From NCBI GenBank assembly GCA_013368325.1, contig JAACJK010000065.1, positions 62,001-126,000 of the forward strand: 64,000 bases of DNA, given 5' to 3'. The translations under genes were made by a program, and so were the position numbers. Position 1 is the first letter of the stretch, and the number at the start of each line of letters is the position of its first letter. This document shows positions 1-7,639 of the stretch, piece after piece. This stretch comes from Ephemerocybe angulata. Lineage: Eukaryota; Basidiomycota; Agaricomycetes; Agaricales; Psathyrellaceae. The notes below the pieces were generated by a model. That model was not told where the DNA came from and made no database searches. It was given only the letters and a program-made list of their open reading frames with translations.

Positions 1-87
1 ATCCCCGTCATTCTGGGAAGAGGCTCCGAGGCCAATAAGAGCGACCTGCCTGGCGCCCATGGAACGGTGTATCGAAATACAGGAACC

Positions 88-790
88 ATCCGACAAAGTA
101 AACGAGGATTCGGCGATCCAAACGTCACTCTGGCATCCCGCTCCCAGTTCCTGTGGTGCCCGGCATTCTCGGAGACGACTGACGAGGTCATTCAGAGCGT
201 CTTCGACCTGCCTCGGACCTATCCGTCGGGAGATGCAAGGGAGTATCGAAATACGGAGACATAACCACTACGAAAGCAAAATTCAAGTATGAATGACACT
301 CACTCGTCACCCTTCAAGAACTCAGCGCTCAGCGCAAGATGCTCCCGTCCCAAGCTGCTCGACAAAACACCACCGTAGAGGTCGCTCTCCCTGACAGTTC
401 CCAGCGCCGTGCGCTTCGCAGTGCTCTACGCCCCCCGAATCAGTCGTTCCGCCCATACCCACACCAACGACGACGACGCACCTTGAACGCAAAGTTCTTG
501 AGCGCATTGGCAACACCCTCCTTGGGCTCATACCGACTGCCAGCTTTCACGAGGACAGTCAACGACGATGTCGGGGCGCCGTTCTCGACGGCAGCGACCT
601 TGACGCCGCTGCTCTCAACGACGGTGGCGAACGACCTCGCGGCGCGCTGCACGTTGCGCGCTGATACTCGAGCTGCGAACATAGGAGATTTGTGGGGTTC
701 GGAGGGTAGATTTTGGGCGAGTAGAACGCTGTTGACGGTGAGCTCACGCGTTTTTCGATTCCCGGGTCACTCCGGATTCGGCAGCTCGAC
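88..790 (-). pseudogene. 5' fragment of QCR2 (cytochrome bc1 complex subunit 2), duplicated
   Basis: The minus strand repeats the first part of the full QCR2 gene found at 21095-22666. Exon 1 (ATG at 682) encodes the same start, MFAARVSARNVQRAARS, and the same text through the end of exon 1. Exon 2 and the start of intron 2 follow, and the similarity stops inside intron 2 at about 88. Exons 3 and 4, which make up most of the core protein, are missing, so the copy cannot make a working subunit. The matching block in the full gene is about 20989-21586 in the opposite orientation. About 124 nt (about 145-268) are present here but absent from the full gene's intron 2. A reading frame open from base 1 to 264 on the plus strand crosses this intron copy and is not a gene. 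Both splice sites of intron 1 survive, which suggests DNA-level duplication and not retroposition. Confidence 0.85.
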
Positions 791-986
791 GAAACAGCGC
801 CATAGACGTCGCTCTCCCTGACGCCGTCATGACATGCAGGAGCAGGAGGCGACGCGCCGTGTTTGCCTCTGCGTTGGCGCAGAGATCGTTCCCACGCTTC
901 CTCTTCTCGCGCTCTTCGCCCCTCTCCACACCGCACGTCTGGGATAGACTCGTGACCAGTGCCGCTCTATGAGGCCGCAGGCGAAA

Positions 987-1105
987 CCTCGATAGAGGGA
1001 CTGGTGATTTTAATATTTTTTTTGGCAGGACCGCTTTTCGGCAAGTTCCGTGGACTCAAAAGGAAATGGCATTCGCTCCTTATATGGGTTTGGCGCGGGA
1101 ATTGC
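987..1105 (+). repeat. Left inverted repeat of element 1
   Basis: Pairs with 2310-2427 in reverse complement. It starts with the hairpin CCTCGATAGAGG (987-998), continues through GGCAGGACCGCTTTTCGG and ends just past a TATA-like TTATATGG near 1080-1087. Confidence 0.8.
1075..1090 (+). promoter_or_regulatory. TATA-like promoter candidate in element 1 left end
   Basis: CTCCTTATATGGG lies about 105 nt upstream of the ATG at 1189. The inverted partner end has CTCCTTATATAGAC about 35-45 nt before the minus-strand ATG at 2292. Similar CTCCT-TTATA sequences sit in both ends of element 2. Promoter function is inferred from position and recurrence only. Confidence 0.35.
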
Positions 1106-1188
1106 TGTGGGACGATATCAGCGCTGCCTCCCTTGTCCTCGTTCCACCACCTGTACACCCTATGACATCTATTCTACTACTCTAAACT

Positions 1189-2043
1189 ATGGAAAATGAA
1201 AAACCTCTCCTTACCGTTGAATATGACCCTGCTCTGGCCACCAATAACTCGGCACCCATCCAACCAGGCGTCCAAATCGAGCGATGGAATTTCAAGAAGC
1301 CCAGTGGTCCAAAACGTATTCGCAAAAACCAAGATCAAGCAAACCCCAGGAAACCGAAGCCCTACGAGCGTCATACATCTATTCTGGATGCTTCAGGTCT
1401 ACAGCAGCAGTCCGTGGAGGTGCCCGGGCCATCGAGTCAAGGCCATGCCTCCGGGTCAACATTGCCTTCGCACTCGACTGCCATGGCTCCTCCCGACCCA
1501 CCTGGGTCCAGATTACATTCGTTTGAGTCAGACGAGATGTTACTGGATGATATCAGGTGTGTAGAAATCTCGATACATCTGTGTAGCACGATGATTGATG
1601 ATGATTCCAGGTGCTCGACGAGCTTCTCGTCCACTAGCATGCCGTCGTCGAGTGCCCACCCCATGACAGCACCTCCGACCCCAGCTACACATCATGACCA
1701 GTATGACCCAATGGCCTGGGCTTCTGAGCCGACTACCCCCTTCTCCAAACATCGACAATCCTTTGATACGACGTCCTCATTTCCGTCGCCTTCCCCGTCA
1801 ACCGCAAATCTGGATAGGGGCCCACCACAGTCTTCTCTATTGCTTTCGGCCGCCTCTGATTATTCTTTCCACAATTACGCCTCGAATTCACCATCTTTTG
1901 AACGCAGCCAGTCCGTTGGGGCAATGTCCGCGCACTCGTCGTTTTCTGTATCTGAAAGCCAGTCCCCGCATACAGCAATGAGTTCATTTTCTCAAGAAAG
2001 GCAAGTGCAGCCTTCAGCGGAAGGGCTTTTGGGATCTGCGTAA
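1189..2043 (+). CDS. Uncharacterised Ser/Pro-rich protein inside element 1
   Basis: An open frame of 284 codons beginning MENEKPLLTVEYDP shortly after the TATA-like site in the left inverted repeat. Residues 1-60 are mixed and basic (WNFKKPSGPKRIRK), the rest is rich in Ser, Pro, Thr and His with no recognisable domain, signal peptide or membrane segment. A GT-AG stretch at about 1558-1611 could be a 54-nt in-frame intron and would remove about 18 residues. The last third runs antisense to a helicase-like relic on the minus strand, so one of the two frames is probably not functional. I do not recognise the family; low complexity makes chance possible, but 284 codons without a stop at a promoter-like position is suggestive. 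Confidence 0.45.
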   Translation: MENEKPLLTVEYDPALATNNSAPIQPGVQIERWNFKKPSGPKRIRKNQDQANPRKPKPYERHTSILDASGLQQQSVEVPGPSSQGHASGSTLPSHSTAMAPPDPPGSRLHSFESDEMLLDDIRCVEISIHLCSTMIDDDSRCSTSFSSTSMPSSSAHPMTAPPTPATHHDQYDPMAWASEPTTPFSKHRQSFDTTSSFPSPSPSTANLDRGPPQSSLLLSAASDYSFHNYASNSPSFERSQSVGAMSAHSSFSVSESQSPHTAMSSFSQERQVQPSAEGLLGSA

Positions 2044-2292
2044 AGTCGCTAGCTATCCAGACGAGCAAACAGAGCCGAAGACAGAACGGTTCCGCTGCGT
2101 AGTTCTCGCCAATTTCGTCGTGAAACTTGGAAACCATTTCCGCGGTAATGCTGCCGCCCAGTGCCCTAAATCGTCGATGTTGGCATTCCTAACCATCTTA
2201 AGGGCTTCATCCTTGTTTATTCTGTCAATCCAGAGCATAGTGGTGAAGGTAGAAGGCAAGAAAAGCGCCCATTCATTGACGCGACGCAACAC
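1985..2292 (-). pseudogene. RecQ-like helicase N-terminal relic (element 1)
   Basis: On minus, from ATG at 2292, frames read DRINKDEALKMVRNANIDD and then, after a frame change, GENYAAEPFCLRLCLLVWIA followed by a Leu/Ala-rich stretch (QIPKALPLKAALAFLE). The second part resembles the segment just before Walker A in the RecQ-like relic of element 2 (RCCLLLWIASQNSVVPRSF). No Walker A, DEAD/DEAH or helicase C domain follows. It is therefore a small N-terminal remnant broken by at least one frameshift. The helicase assignment rests on resemblance to the neighbour and on memory of basidiomycete RecQ-like proteins, so it is moderate only. Confidence 0.45.
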
Positions 2293-2309
2293 GACGCACT
2301 CGTAAATAA

Positions 2310-2427
2310 TTATTTCCCTGCCAAGTCTATATAAGGAGCGAATGCCATTGCCTTTTGAGTCTACGGAACTTTCCGAAAAGCGGTCCTGCCAAAATTTATA
2401 TTAAAAATCCAGGTCCCTCTATCGAGG
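2310..2427 (-). repeat. Right inverted repeat of element 1
   Basis: Reverse-complement partner of 987-1105, with the same order of landmarks including CCTCGATAGAGG read on minus and TTATATAG near 2326-2336. Just outside it is a second, perfect hairpin, CGATCCCTC-TAT-GAGGGATCG, at about 2429-2449. Confidence 0.8.
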
Positions 2428-2449
2428 TCGATCCCTCTATGAGGGATCG

Positions 2450-3339
2450 GTTACAGGTCTACGTCTGGGATCGCCCGTCCTCACACGTCCCGACTACTGA
2501 AGCAGAATCAGGTCAGTCCAGAGGCTTCATGGGATCCGGACGACGTACTCACAATGAGTTAGCCTTGCACCATTGACGACGCACTACACCGGGTAGACGC
2601 GCGAAGAGCTGCGAGGAACATCCCGGGGAGTCGTGGTGCCGCGTTCTCAGACCTACGGTCGCCGTCGAGTGGGAATGGGAGCCGCAGAGATAAGGACAAC
2701 TTCGAAACGACGCGGGAATGCCTGCAATGGCACAATCAGGTTAGTCTACACCCTTCGGGATATCACGGCATGCACTCACACTCGTCGAAAAGCCGATCCT
2801 CAAGCTGTTCACGAGCAATGGGAAGGTCTTTCCCTCACGCGTCAACCCGATCGGTGCCCTGCAAGCAAAGGTAAGCTGCATGTTTTGTAGGTATCCGGAA
2901 CACGTACTCACTTCATCCAAGTCACAGCATCGAAAAACCGACAACGTCCAGGCGGCGAGCGCCCGACAATTCCAACCTCCATCAACATACAACATGCATA
3001 TCGACCTTCGGCGCCATCCAGCACCCAACGACGCCAACTCCAGACCTCCGCCGACGTGCCCCTCTCCGATCAAACCAAGCACCAACCGGCGACACGGAGC
3101 TGTAGGATTGAAGATAAAGGTCAGTTTCATTCCGGAATCGTAACGATGTGGCTTACTTACCATCGTTCAGATCTTCGTAATGAAGAACTCGGGCACCTCT
3201 CGACGCACCCGAGTCCAGACGACGTCCGCACATTCAGACGAGCCGCACCGGCGTGCGTGCGTTGAATTCGCCAACGGGCTCGACATTGTGGCCCTGGCCT
3301 TCACCGCGCTGTGTGGTCGTGAATGGGGGGCGCAGGACT
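2450..3339 (+). pseudogene. Split-exon repeat unit (unknown gene family), first copy
   Basis: A series of short open exon-like segments separated by about 50-nt GT-AG introns with a branch-like ACTCAC. Examples: an exon at 2793-2870 reading PILKLFTSNGKVFPSRVNP and ending LQAK; one at about 2932-3118 containing ASARQFQPPS and ending VGLKIK; and one from about 3171 beginning IFVMKNSGTSRR with HSDEPHRRACVEFANG. Related exons recur at 6396-6460, 7741-7878, 7919-8050, 9611-9740 and around 43 kb, with their introns conserved too. The last exon runs straight into the NST1 fragment at about 3340, so the unit has lost its natural end. I do not recognise the encoded family. Conserved introns argue for DNA duplication of a multi-exon gene now mostly decayed. 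Confidence 0.5.
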
Positions 3340-4306
3340 CCGTCCGCCCCCTCCGCCTCCCCAGCAACAGCCATCCCCTCTTCGCCCTCCGCACCCTCAC
3401 ATGCATCTACCGCACCTTCCTCCACATCTCCCACCGCAGCAGCTGTTCCAAGGAGGTCAGATGATGGTTCCGCCGTCCGCGATGTCTCCGCGCATGCCCA
3501 ACTACGGCCCTGTACCACCGTACCCGTTCGTGCCCGCGGGGATGGCTCGCGGCTTCCCACCCGGACCGCCATTTGACCCCTCAACATTTAACAGGGGTCC
3601 CCCGCCTCACGGTGTTGGGCTCAACGTGAACAACTCGCCCATCGGACCTCCGTCGAAGCCCAAGACGCCGCTCGCACCGACACCGTCAACGTCGCTGCCC
3701 TCGCCCATGCTCGCTCCTGGGGCGGGTAGGCGAGGGTCTGTGCCTCTGGAGACGACAAGCAACCCAGGGCCAATCACACGCCCAACACCGATTGCGCGAC
3801 CGACGACGACGACGACGAACGGGGAGGCCGGAGGCTCTGGGACCGGGTCGCCTGTAAGGCGGAGTCCAAGTCCGAAGGTGCTCGGGTCGTCTGCGCTGGC
3901 TGCGGACGACGATGAGGTGGTGAGCACCCCTCGCGGCGGGCGCCTGCGCCCGCTATCCCTATCGGAGCGGGGGCGGTCGGGGTGATTGGGAGCGGGAGCA
4001 CAGTGGGAGGTGCAGGGGTGTGGGGTGCGCCTGGGACGCCATGGAGCCCGCGGAATGTAAGCGCGCTCGGAGGGGGTAGCCCTTGGGGCCCCCCTGCAGC
4101 GCCTGCGCCCGGGTTCGGCCGCCGTTCCAGGGCCCGCCGCACGGGCACCTCCACGCGCCCCCGAATGGTGCAGGGAATATGTGGGGTAGCGTACCTTCCG
4201 CGTCGAATGTGGCTCCTGATTGGTCTCACCCGTTTTCTCCCCCTCCAGGATCGGCGACGGGGTTCTTCCAGCCGCATTGGGCTGGAAACCAGACCGGGGC
4301 GAGTTG
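3340..4306 (+). pseudogene. 3' fragment of NST1-like stress response gene, duplicated and frameshifted
   Basis: Copy of the C-terminal part of the full gene at 25299-28530, in the opposite orientation. The shared text includes the proline-rich [37 protein letters not shown] and the extreme end [10 protein letters not shown]. Two indels relative to the full gene break the frame: one base missing near 3931 (CCCCTCGCGG against CCCCGTCGCGG) and about 14 bases missing near 4117. The coiled-coil N-terminal half is absent; the copy begins abruptly at GGACTCCGTCCGCC. No ATG of its own is expected. Downstream spacer DNA is also shared with the source locus, so the duplicated block continues into the gene X copy at 4993-5780. 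Confidence 0.88.
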
Positions 4307-5700
4307 AGCCCCTTTTTCGTGACTTGACCAACTCTCGACTCTCTTTGCGATTACGCTCTCGAATTCATGGCTTTGTTCTGTCTTGGCTTTATTCGTTTCG
4401 CCTTCGCCCTTCCTTTTCGGTCTATCTCGTTTTCGCTCGCATGTTGCAATTGTTCACTCTTTGGATTCCGTACGAGAATCTATGTCTAGTCAATCCACTA
4501 TACTTCCTCTGAAATTAGGTCTGTTGAGATATGCTTATCCGTGAGGTAGGATTCGGTAACGTTCCCCATTCCCTCGTTCATTCAAGTTCACCATTAATAT
4601 TACTCGACTAAGGTGATTGTTCACCCTTCCTATCAGGTAGATTGAGGGGTCGAAATAACTTCCAAGTAATCTCCTGGTGGAATCATGATGTTGCGCTCTT
4701 GAAAGGACGAGCGACCAAGATAAGAAGCGCATTAAGCGCCCACCTCGCACGGCCTACAGCAAAGATGACAAGTCCACAGCAAGTTCAATGCAAGTTCGAT
4801 GCTCGTCACGTCGGTGTACAGCGGGATTGTCGTCGAAGATCTGCTCGACTTTAGTATGTAACTTTTTGACCTGGGACTTATGTAACTTTGACTTGGGAAT
4901 GACTCGGTGCCAACTTAGCGCCCGTTGAAATACAATAGATTACACAGCTATTGGAAATGAATACAAGCGACAACGAACAACATACGTGTCCATTACCACC
5001 TCGCAGCATGAGCAGCAGCATAGCGATCGTCAGGGCGGTATGGGAACTCGGGTGCAACGAACCTAAAATCAACTTTTCCTGGCCGACGCAATACGCATGG
5101 AGTGCGTGCCGCCACGGCGAACCTCTCGCACCCATCCACGATATCCGGGCGCGCGATGCCGAACCCCTCTTCCCAAGGCCTGATTGGACCAAAGTGCATG
5201 CCAGTGTGGTGGTACTGGTTAAAAAAGCTTTCTATTTCGTACCCCGCGGGCGAGTTGACGGCCCTTTTCTCGCGCACGTCGACAAAGTCGAAGACGAAGA
5301 CCCTCATGTCGCCCATGCCGCCCTCGAAGAAGCGGAGGGAAAGACGGTCGTCGGGGATTGGGATGATATGGACGTTTTCACCGGGAGTGGGTTTGAGCTG
5401 GAATAAAAAAGTAAAACATGAGTTCGGAAGAGAAAAATGTAAAACATACGCCAATGATGTGGATTGCTCCGTCCGCGGGTGACAGCTCGTCCATGTTCCT
5501 GTCATAGGTCGCACGGACAGCAGCCAAGTCCGACTCCTCGATTCCCCAGCTTCGGAACATGTCATTGAGCGATTCGTCGGAGGGAGCGTACTTCACGGGA
5601 TCGACGTCGAAGGGAAGATCATCCAAAGCGGCATCCCAGCGGTTGCGGCAGACACGTCCTTTCGACGAGATGATGGGTGCTCGCGTGGCGCCCGCCGATG
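3340..5700. repeat. Inverted segmental duplication, copy A (NST1 end plus gene X)
   Basis: This block is the reverse complement of about 23430-26295: NST1 3' end, shared spacer, gene X. The spacer here has one copy of a motif that is tandemly doubled in the source (24842-25064) and lacks a 380 bp insertion found there (24281-24660). Identity is high in coding parts and lower in spacers, judged by eye. Confidence 0.85.
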
Positions 5701-5780
5701 GGGAGGTTGTTACCTAGTCATATGCGCAAGCTGAGTTTTCAATACAAGTTCTTTGTTGGAGTAGTGCTCACGTTAGACAT
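4993..5780 (-). CDS. Gene X, copy A: uncharacterised conserved protein, about 227 residues
   Basis: Three exons on minus. Exon 1 is only ATG TCT AAC (MSN, 5780-5772), followed by a 59-nt GT-AG intron. Exon 2 reads VTTSPSAGATRAPIISSKGR onward, and after a second intron (donor GTATGTTTTAC) exon 3 begins LKPTPGENVHIIPIPDDRLS and ends HAARW. All frames are open and all splice sites intact, unlike the QCR2 and NST1 pieces around it. Copies B (23413-24130) and C (41816-42676) share the conserved SSKGRVCRNR/YR, IPDDRLS, RFF/WDGG, AVNSPAGYE and CVL-RPGK motifs. No signal peptide or membrane segment is visible. I do not recognise a domain; a soluble protein of unknown role is all that can be said. Confidence 0.75.
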
Positions 5781-6099
5781 AGTTGGTGGTGCCAAGTCGA
5801 ACTTGAAAAAGGGTGCAGTTTTCCGAACTCCCAACATCACCAATCATCGGAAAATGCCGAACGCGCGCCTCAGACTGGTCGCGCGTGCGCCTTCGTGCCT
5901 CCCCACCTTTACGCTCAAGAGGGCGCCGCGAGGGGCATGGATGAGAAGAGGAAGCGTGGGAACGAGCTGCGCGCGAAAGCAGACGTAAAGGACCGCGTTT
6001 GGACCGCCGATCCGCCTCCCAATCGCTTCTTTCGTTGCCAAGGTCTAGACTAGCTACAGCTACTCTACGCCAATCGAGACAGAGTCCAACCCTGGGCTC
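5781..6099. other. Spacer upstream of gene X copy A
   Basis: No supported gene. The segment carries the upstream region of gene X copy A, with a CGGAAAATGCCGA motif near 5848 that is also present upstream of copy C (about 42755). A short stretch near 5944-5985 resembles the minus strand near 880-910. Confidence 0.4.
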
Positions 6100-6500
6100 A
6101 AGGTCAGTTAACCGCTGCGCGGAGACTTGGCTGCAATGCTCACAGGGTCTGTATGCAGCCGACAACCGCGATCGCATCCAAACCGTATTCACAATGAGTT
6201 AGATTTCCGGACGACGCACATCCCAGCCTCCAGGAGTCGTGAGGCCGCGTTACCAGGCCTACGGTCACAGTCGAGCAGAATGGGAGTCGCGTCAGGGTTG
6301 GAGACGAATGCCTGTCGTAGCGCAATCAGGTTAGTCCACTCCCTTCGAGATATCACGACGACGCACTCACACTGGTCGAAAAGCCGATCGTCCAGCCGTG
6401 CACGAGCAAGGGAAAAACTTTGCCTTGTGCGTCGATCCCGTCCGTGGCCTGCAAGCAAAGGTAAGCCGCATGTTTGTAGGTATCCGTGACGACGTCCTCA
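6100..6500 (+). pseudogene. Split-exon repeat unit, second copy
   Basis: Exon/intron pattern as at 2450-3339. The exon at about 6208-6329 matches 2640-2735 in sequence, and the exon at 6396-6460 (CCGATCGTCCAGCCGTGCACG) matches 2793-2870 but has lost the frame. Introns keep the form GTTAGTCCACTC...ACGACGCACTCACAC...AAAG and GTAAGCCGCATG...ACGTCCTCACTT. It stops at the left end of element 2. Confidence 0.45.
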
Positions 6501-6532
6501 CTTGAAGTCAGTTCGACAGTCAGTGTCTGTAT

Positions 6533-6690
6533 GCAGCCGACAACCTAGACCGGTGACCGATCGGTTGCGTGAAGCACGCGCTATGACGGCTTGCAGCCGG
6601 TCGATAGACCGACCGGTAGGCCTCGGATCGATTTGGCGTGAGCAGATATTCGATTTATTGGAATTATTGGCTCCTTCCTTATAGGGCAGG
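6533..6690 (+). repeat. Left inverted repeat of element 2
   Basis: Pairs with 7468-7612 reversed. It contains GGTCGATAGACC at 6599-6610 and the hairpin GCTCCTTCC-TTATA-GGGCAGGAGC near 6670-6693. It has about 20 extra bases (near 6650) compared with its partner. Confidence 0.75.
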
Positions 6691-6828
6691 AGCCCAAGGG
6701 TCACGCGCATTGTAAATCACGCGCATGTCACGTCTGGCGCTGGCGCTGTTCGCGGCTTCGACATTCCCCTCACCTTCCTCCTTACGCACCCCCTACATTC
6801 GTTTTTAATACACTCTTTTATACTCCAA

Positions 6829-7464
6829 TGGATACCGATTTACCTCTGGAACCCGACTTTGCCAACCTCACCACTGAAGAAGCCCGGAAACTCAAGGACG
6901 AAGATGTTGAAAAGCCTATGCCCAGCTCATCCAACCGACGACCGTGCACTTCCTGCCAGCTTCTGGGACCCCTATAGCCCTCGCGAAAAAGTCATCGGTC
7001 AACGCTGCTGCCTCTTGCTATGGATTGCCTCGCAGAACTCGGTCGTTCCACGCTCCTTTCAGCTTCAGGCAGCCATGTCGATGATTATGGGACAGGATGT
7101 GATAGTAGACGTCGGAACGGGCTACGGGAAGACTTTCTGCATGGTTATTCCGGCGCTATACTTTACGGGGCGTATTCTCTTGGTTGTCTCTCCACTCAAG
7201 CGTACCCAGGTCTTCCAAGCCACCTTGAACCGTGGGTGCCGTGGTGGGGGAGGTGGTGGGCCTGCGCTGGTCAAACTTGCTGCATCCGGGACTCCTTTTA
7301 CCTTGTTGGTGATGAACGTGAGGCTTCCGTCTTTGTTTCTCGGAGGTGGCATGGATTATTATACGGTAGGGACAATAGTGGTGGTCGTCGTCAACAAAGT
7401 GTTGCGGCCTCAGGGGCGTATGTACGAATTGGGAACGTCTCCCGTGATATTTCTGCGCCCGTGA
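6829..7464 (+). pseudogene. RecQ-like helicase N-terminal fragment (element 2)
   Basis: Starts MDTDLPLEPDFANLTTEEA at 6829, then needs a frame change to reach RCCLLLWIASQNSVVPRSF, followed by a Walker A-like GTGYGKT (about 7114-7134) and a motif Ia-like VVSPLK near 7185. After that the frame stays open to 7464 but is low-complexity (Gly and Val runs) and shows no DEAD/DEAH box, no helicase C domain and no RecQ zinc region. A full RecQ-like protein is several times longer. It is therefore a 5' fragment with at least one frameshift. It lies wholly between the two inverted repeats. Confidence 0.6.
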
Positions 7465-7467
7465 CTG

Positions 7468-7612
7468 TTGCCTCCTGCCTTATATGGCAGGCAATTTCCG
7501 CTCCCGCCAAATAAATCCGAGGCCTACAGGTCGGTCTATCGACCGGCTGAAAGCCGTCATAGGCGTGGCTTGCTCACGTAACCGACCTGTCACAGGTCTA
7601 CCGACAACCGTG
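7468..7612 (-). repeat. Right inverted repeat of element 2
   Basis: Reverse complement of 6533-6690, with GGTCTATCGACC near 7531-7542 and the TATA-containing hairpin TGCCTTATATGGCA at 7477-7490. Confidence 0.75.
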
Positions 7613-7639
7613 AGCTGCGATCGCAGCCCAACGCAAGCC

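Larger units (their letters stand above)
987..2427. mobile_element. Small element with promoter-bearing inverted ends around a RecQ-like helicase relic (element 1)
   Basis: About 110-120 bp at 987-1105 reappears inverted at about 2310-2427 with high identity by eye. Shared landmarks are the palindrome CCTCGATAGAGG, the stretch GGCAGGACCGCTTTTCGG and a TATA-like CTCCTTATAT. Reading frames point inward from both ends: a 284-codon frame on plus and a helicase-like relic on minus. A second element at 6533-7612 has the same plan with different end sequences. No transposase is encoded, so if mobile it would be non-autonomous. I could not define a target-site duplication. Calling it mobile is inference from the inverted ends and the repeated design; a duplicated divergent promoter is the main alternative. 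Confidence 0.55.
6533..7612. mobile_element. Small element with inverted ends around a RecQ-like helicase relic (element 2)
   Basis: About 150 bp at 6533-6690 recurs inverted at 7468-7612. Shared landmarks are a palindrome GGTCGATAGACC flanked by CAGCC and GGCCTCGGAT, the stretch CTATGACGGCTT and a TATA-like sequence inside a GC-rich hairpin (GCCTTATATGGC on the right). The enclosed reading frame starts at 6829 and encodes the start of a RecQ-like helicase. The layout matches element 1, although the end sequences differ except for the CGATAG hairpin centre. No transposase is present. Confidence 0.55.

Noticed and set aside
1..264. Open frame from the window edge on the plus strand
   Set aside because: Most of it is antisense to the duplicated QCR2 intron 2 plus a 124 bp insertion, so it is not a gene end.
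987..2427. Helitron interpretation of the helicase elements
   Set aside because: Helitrons carry a Rep/Pif1-type helicase and no terminal inverted repeats; here the ends are inverted and the helicase text looks RecQ-like.
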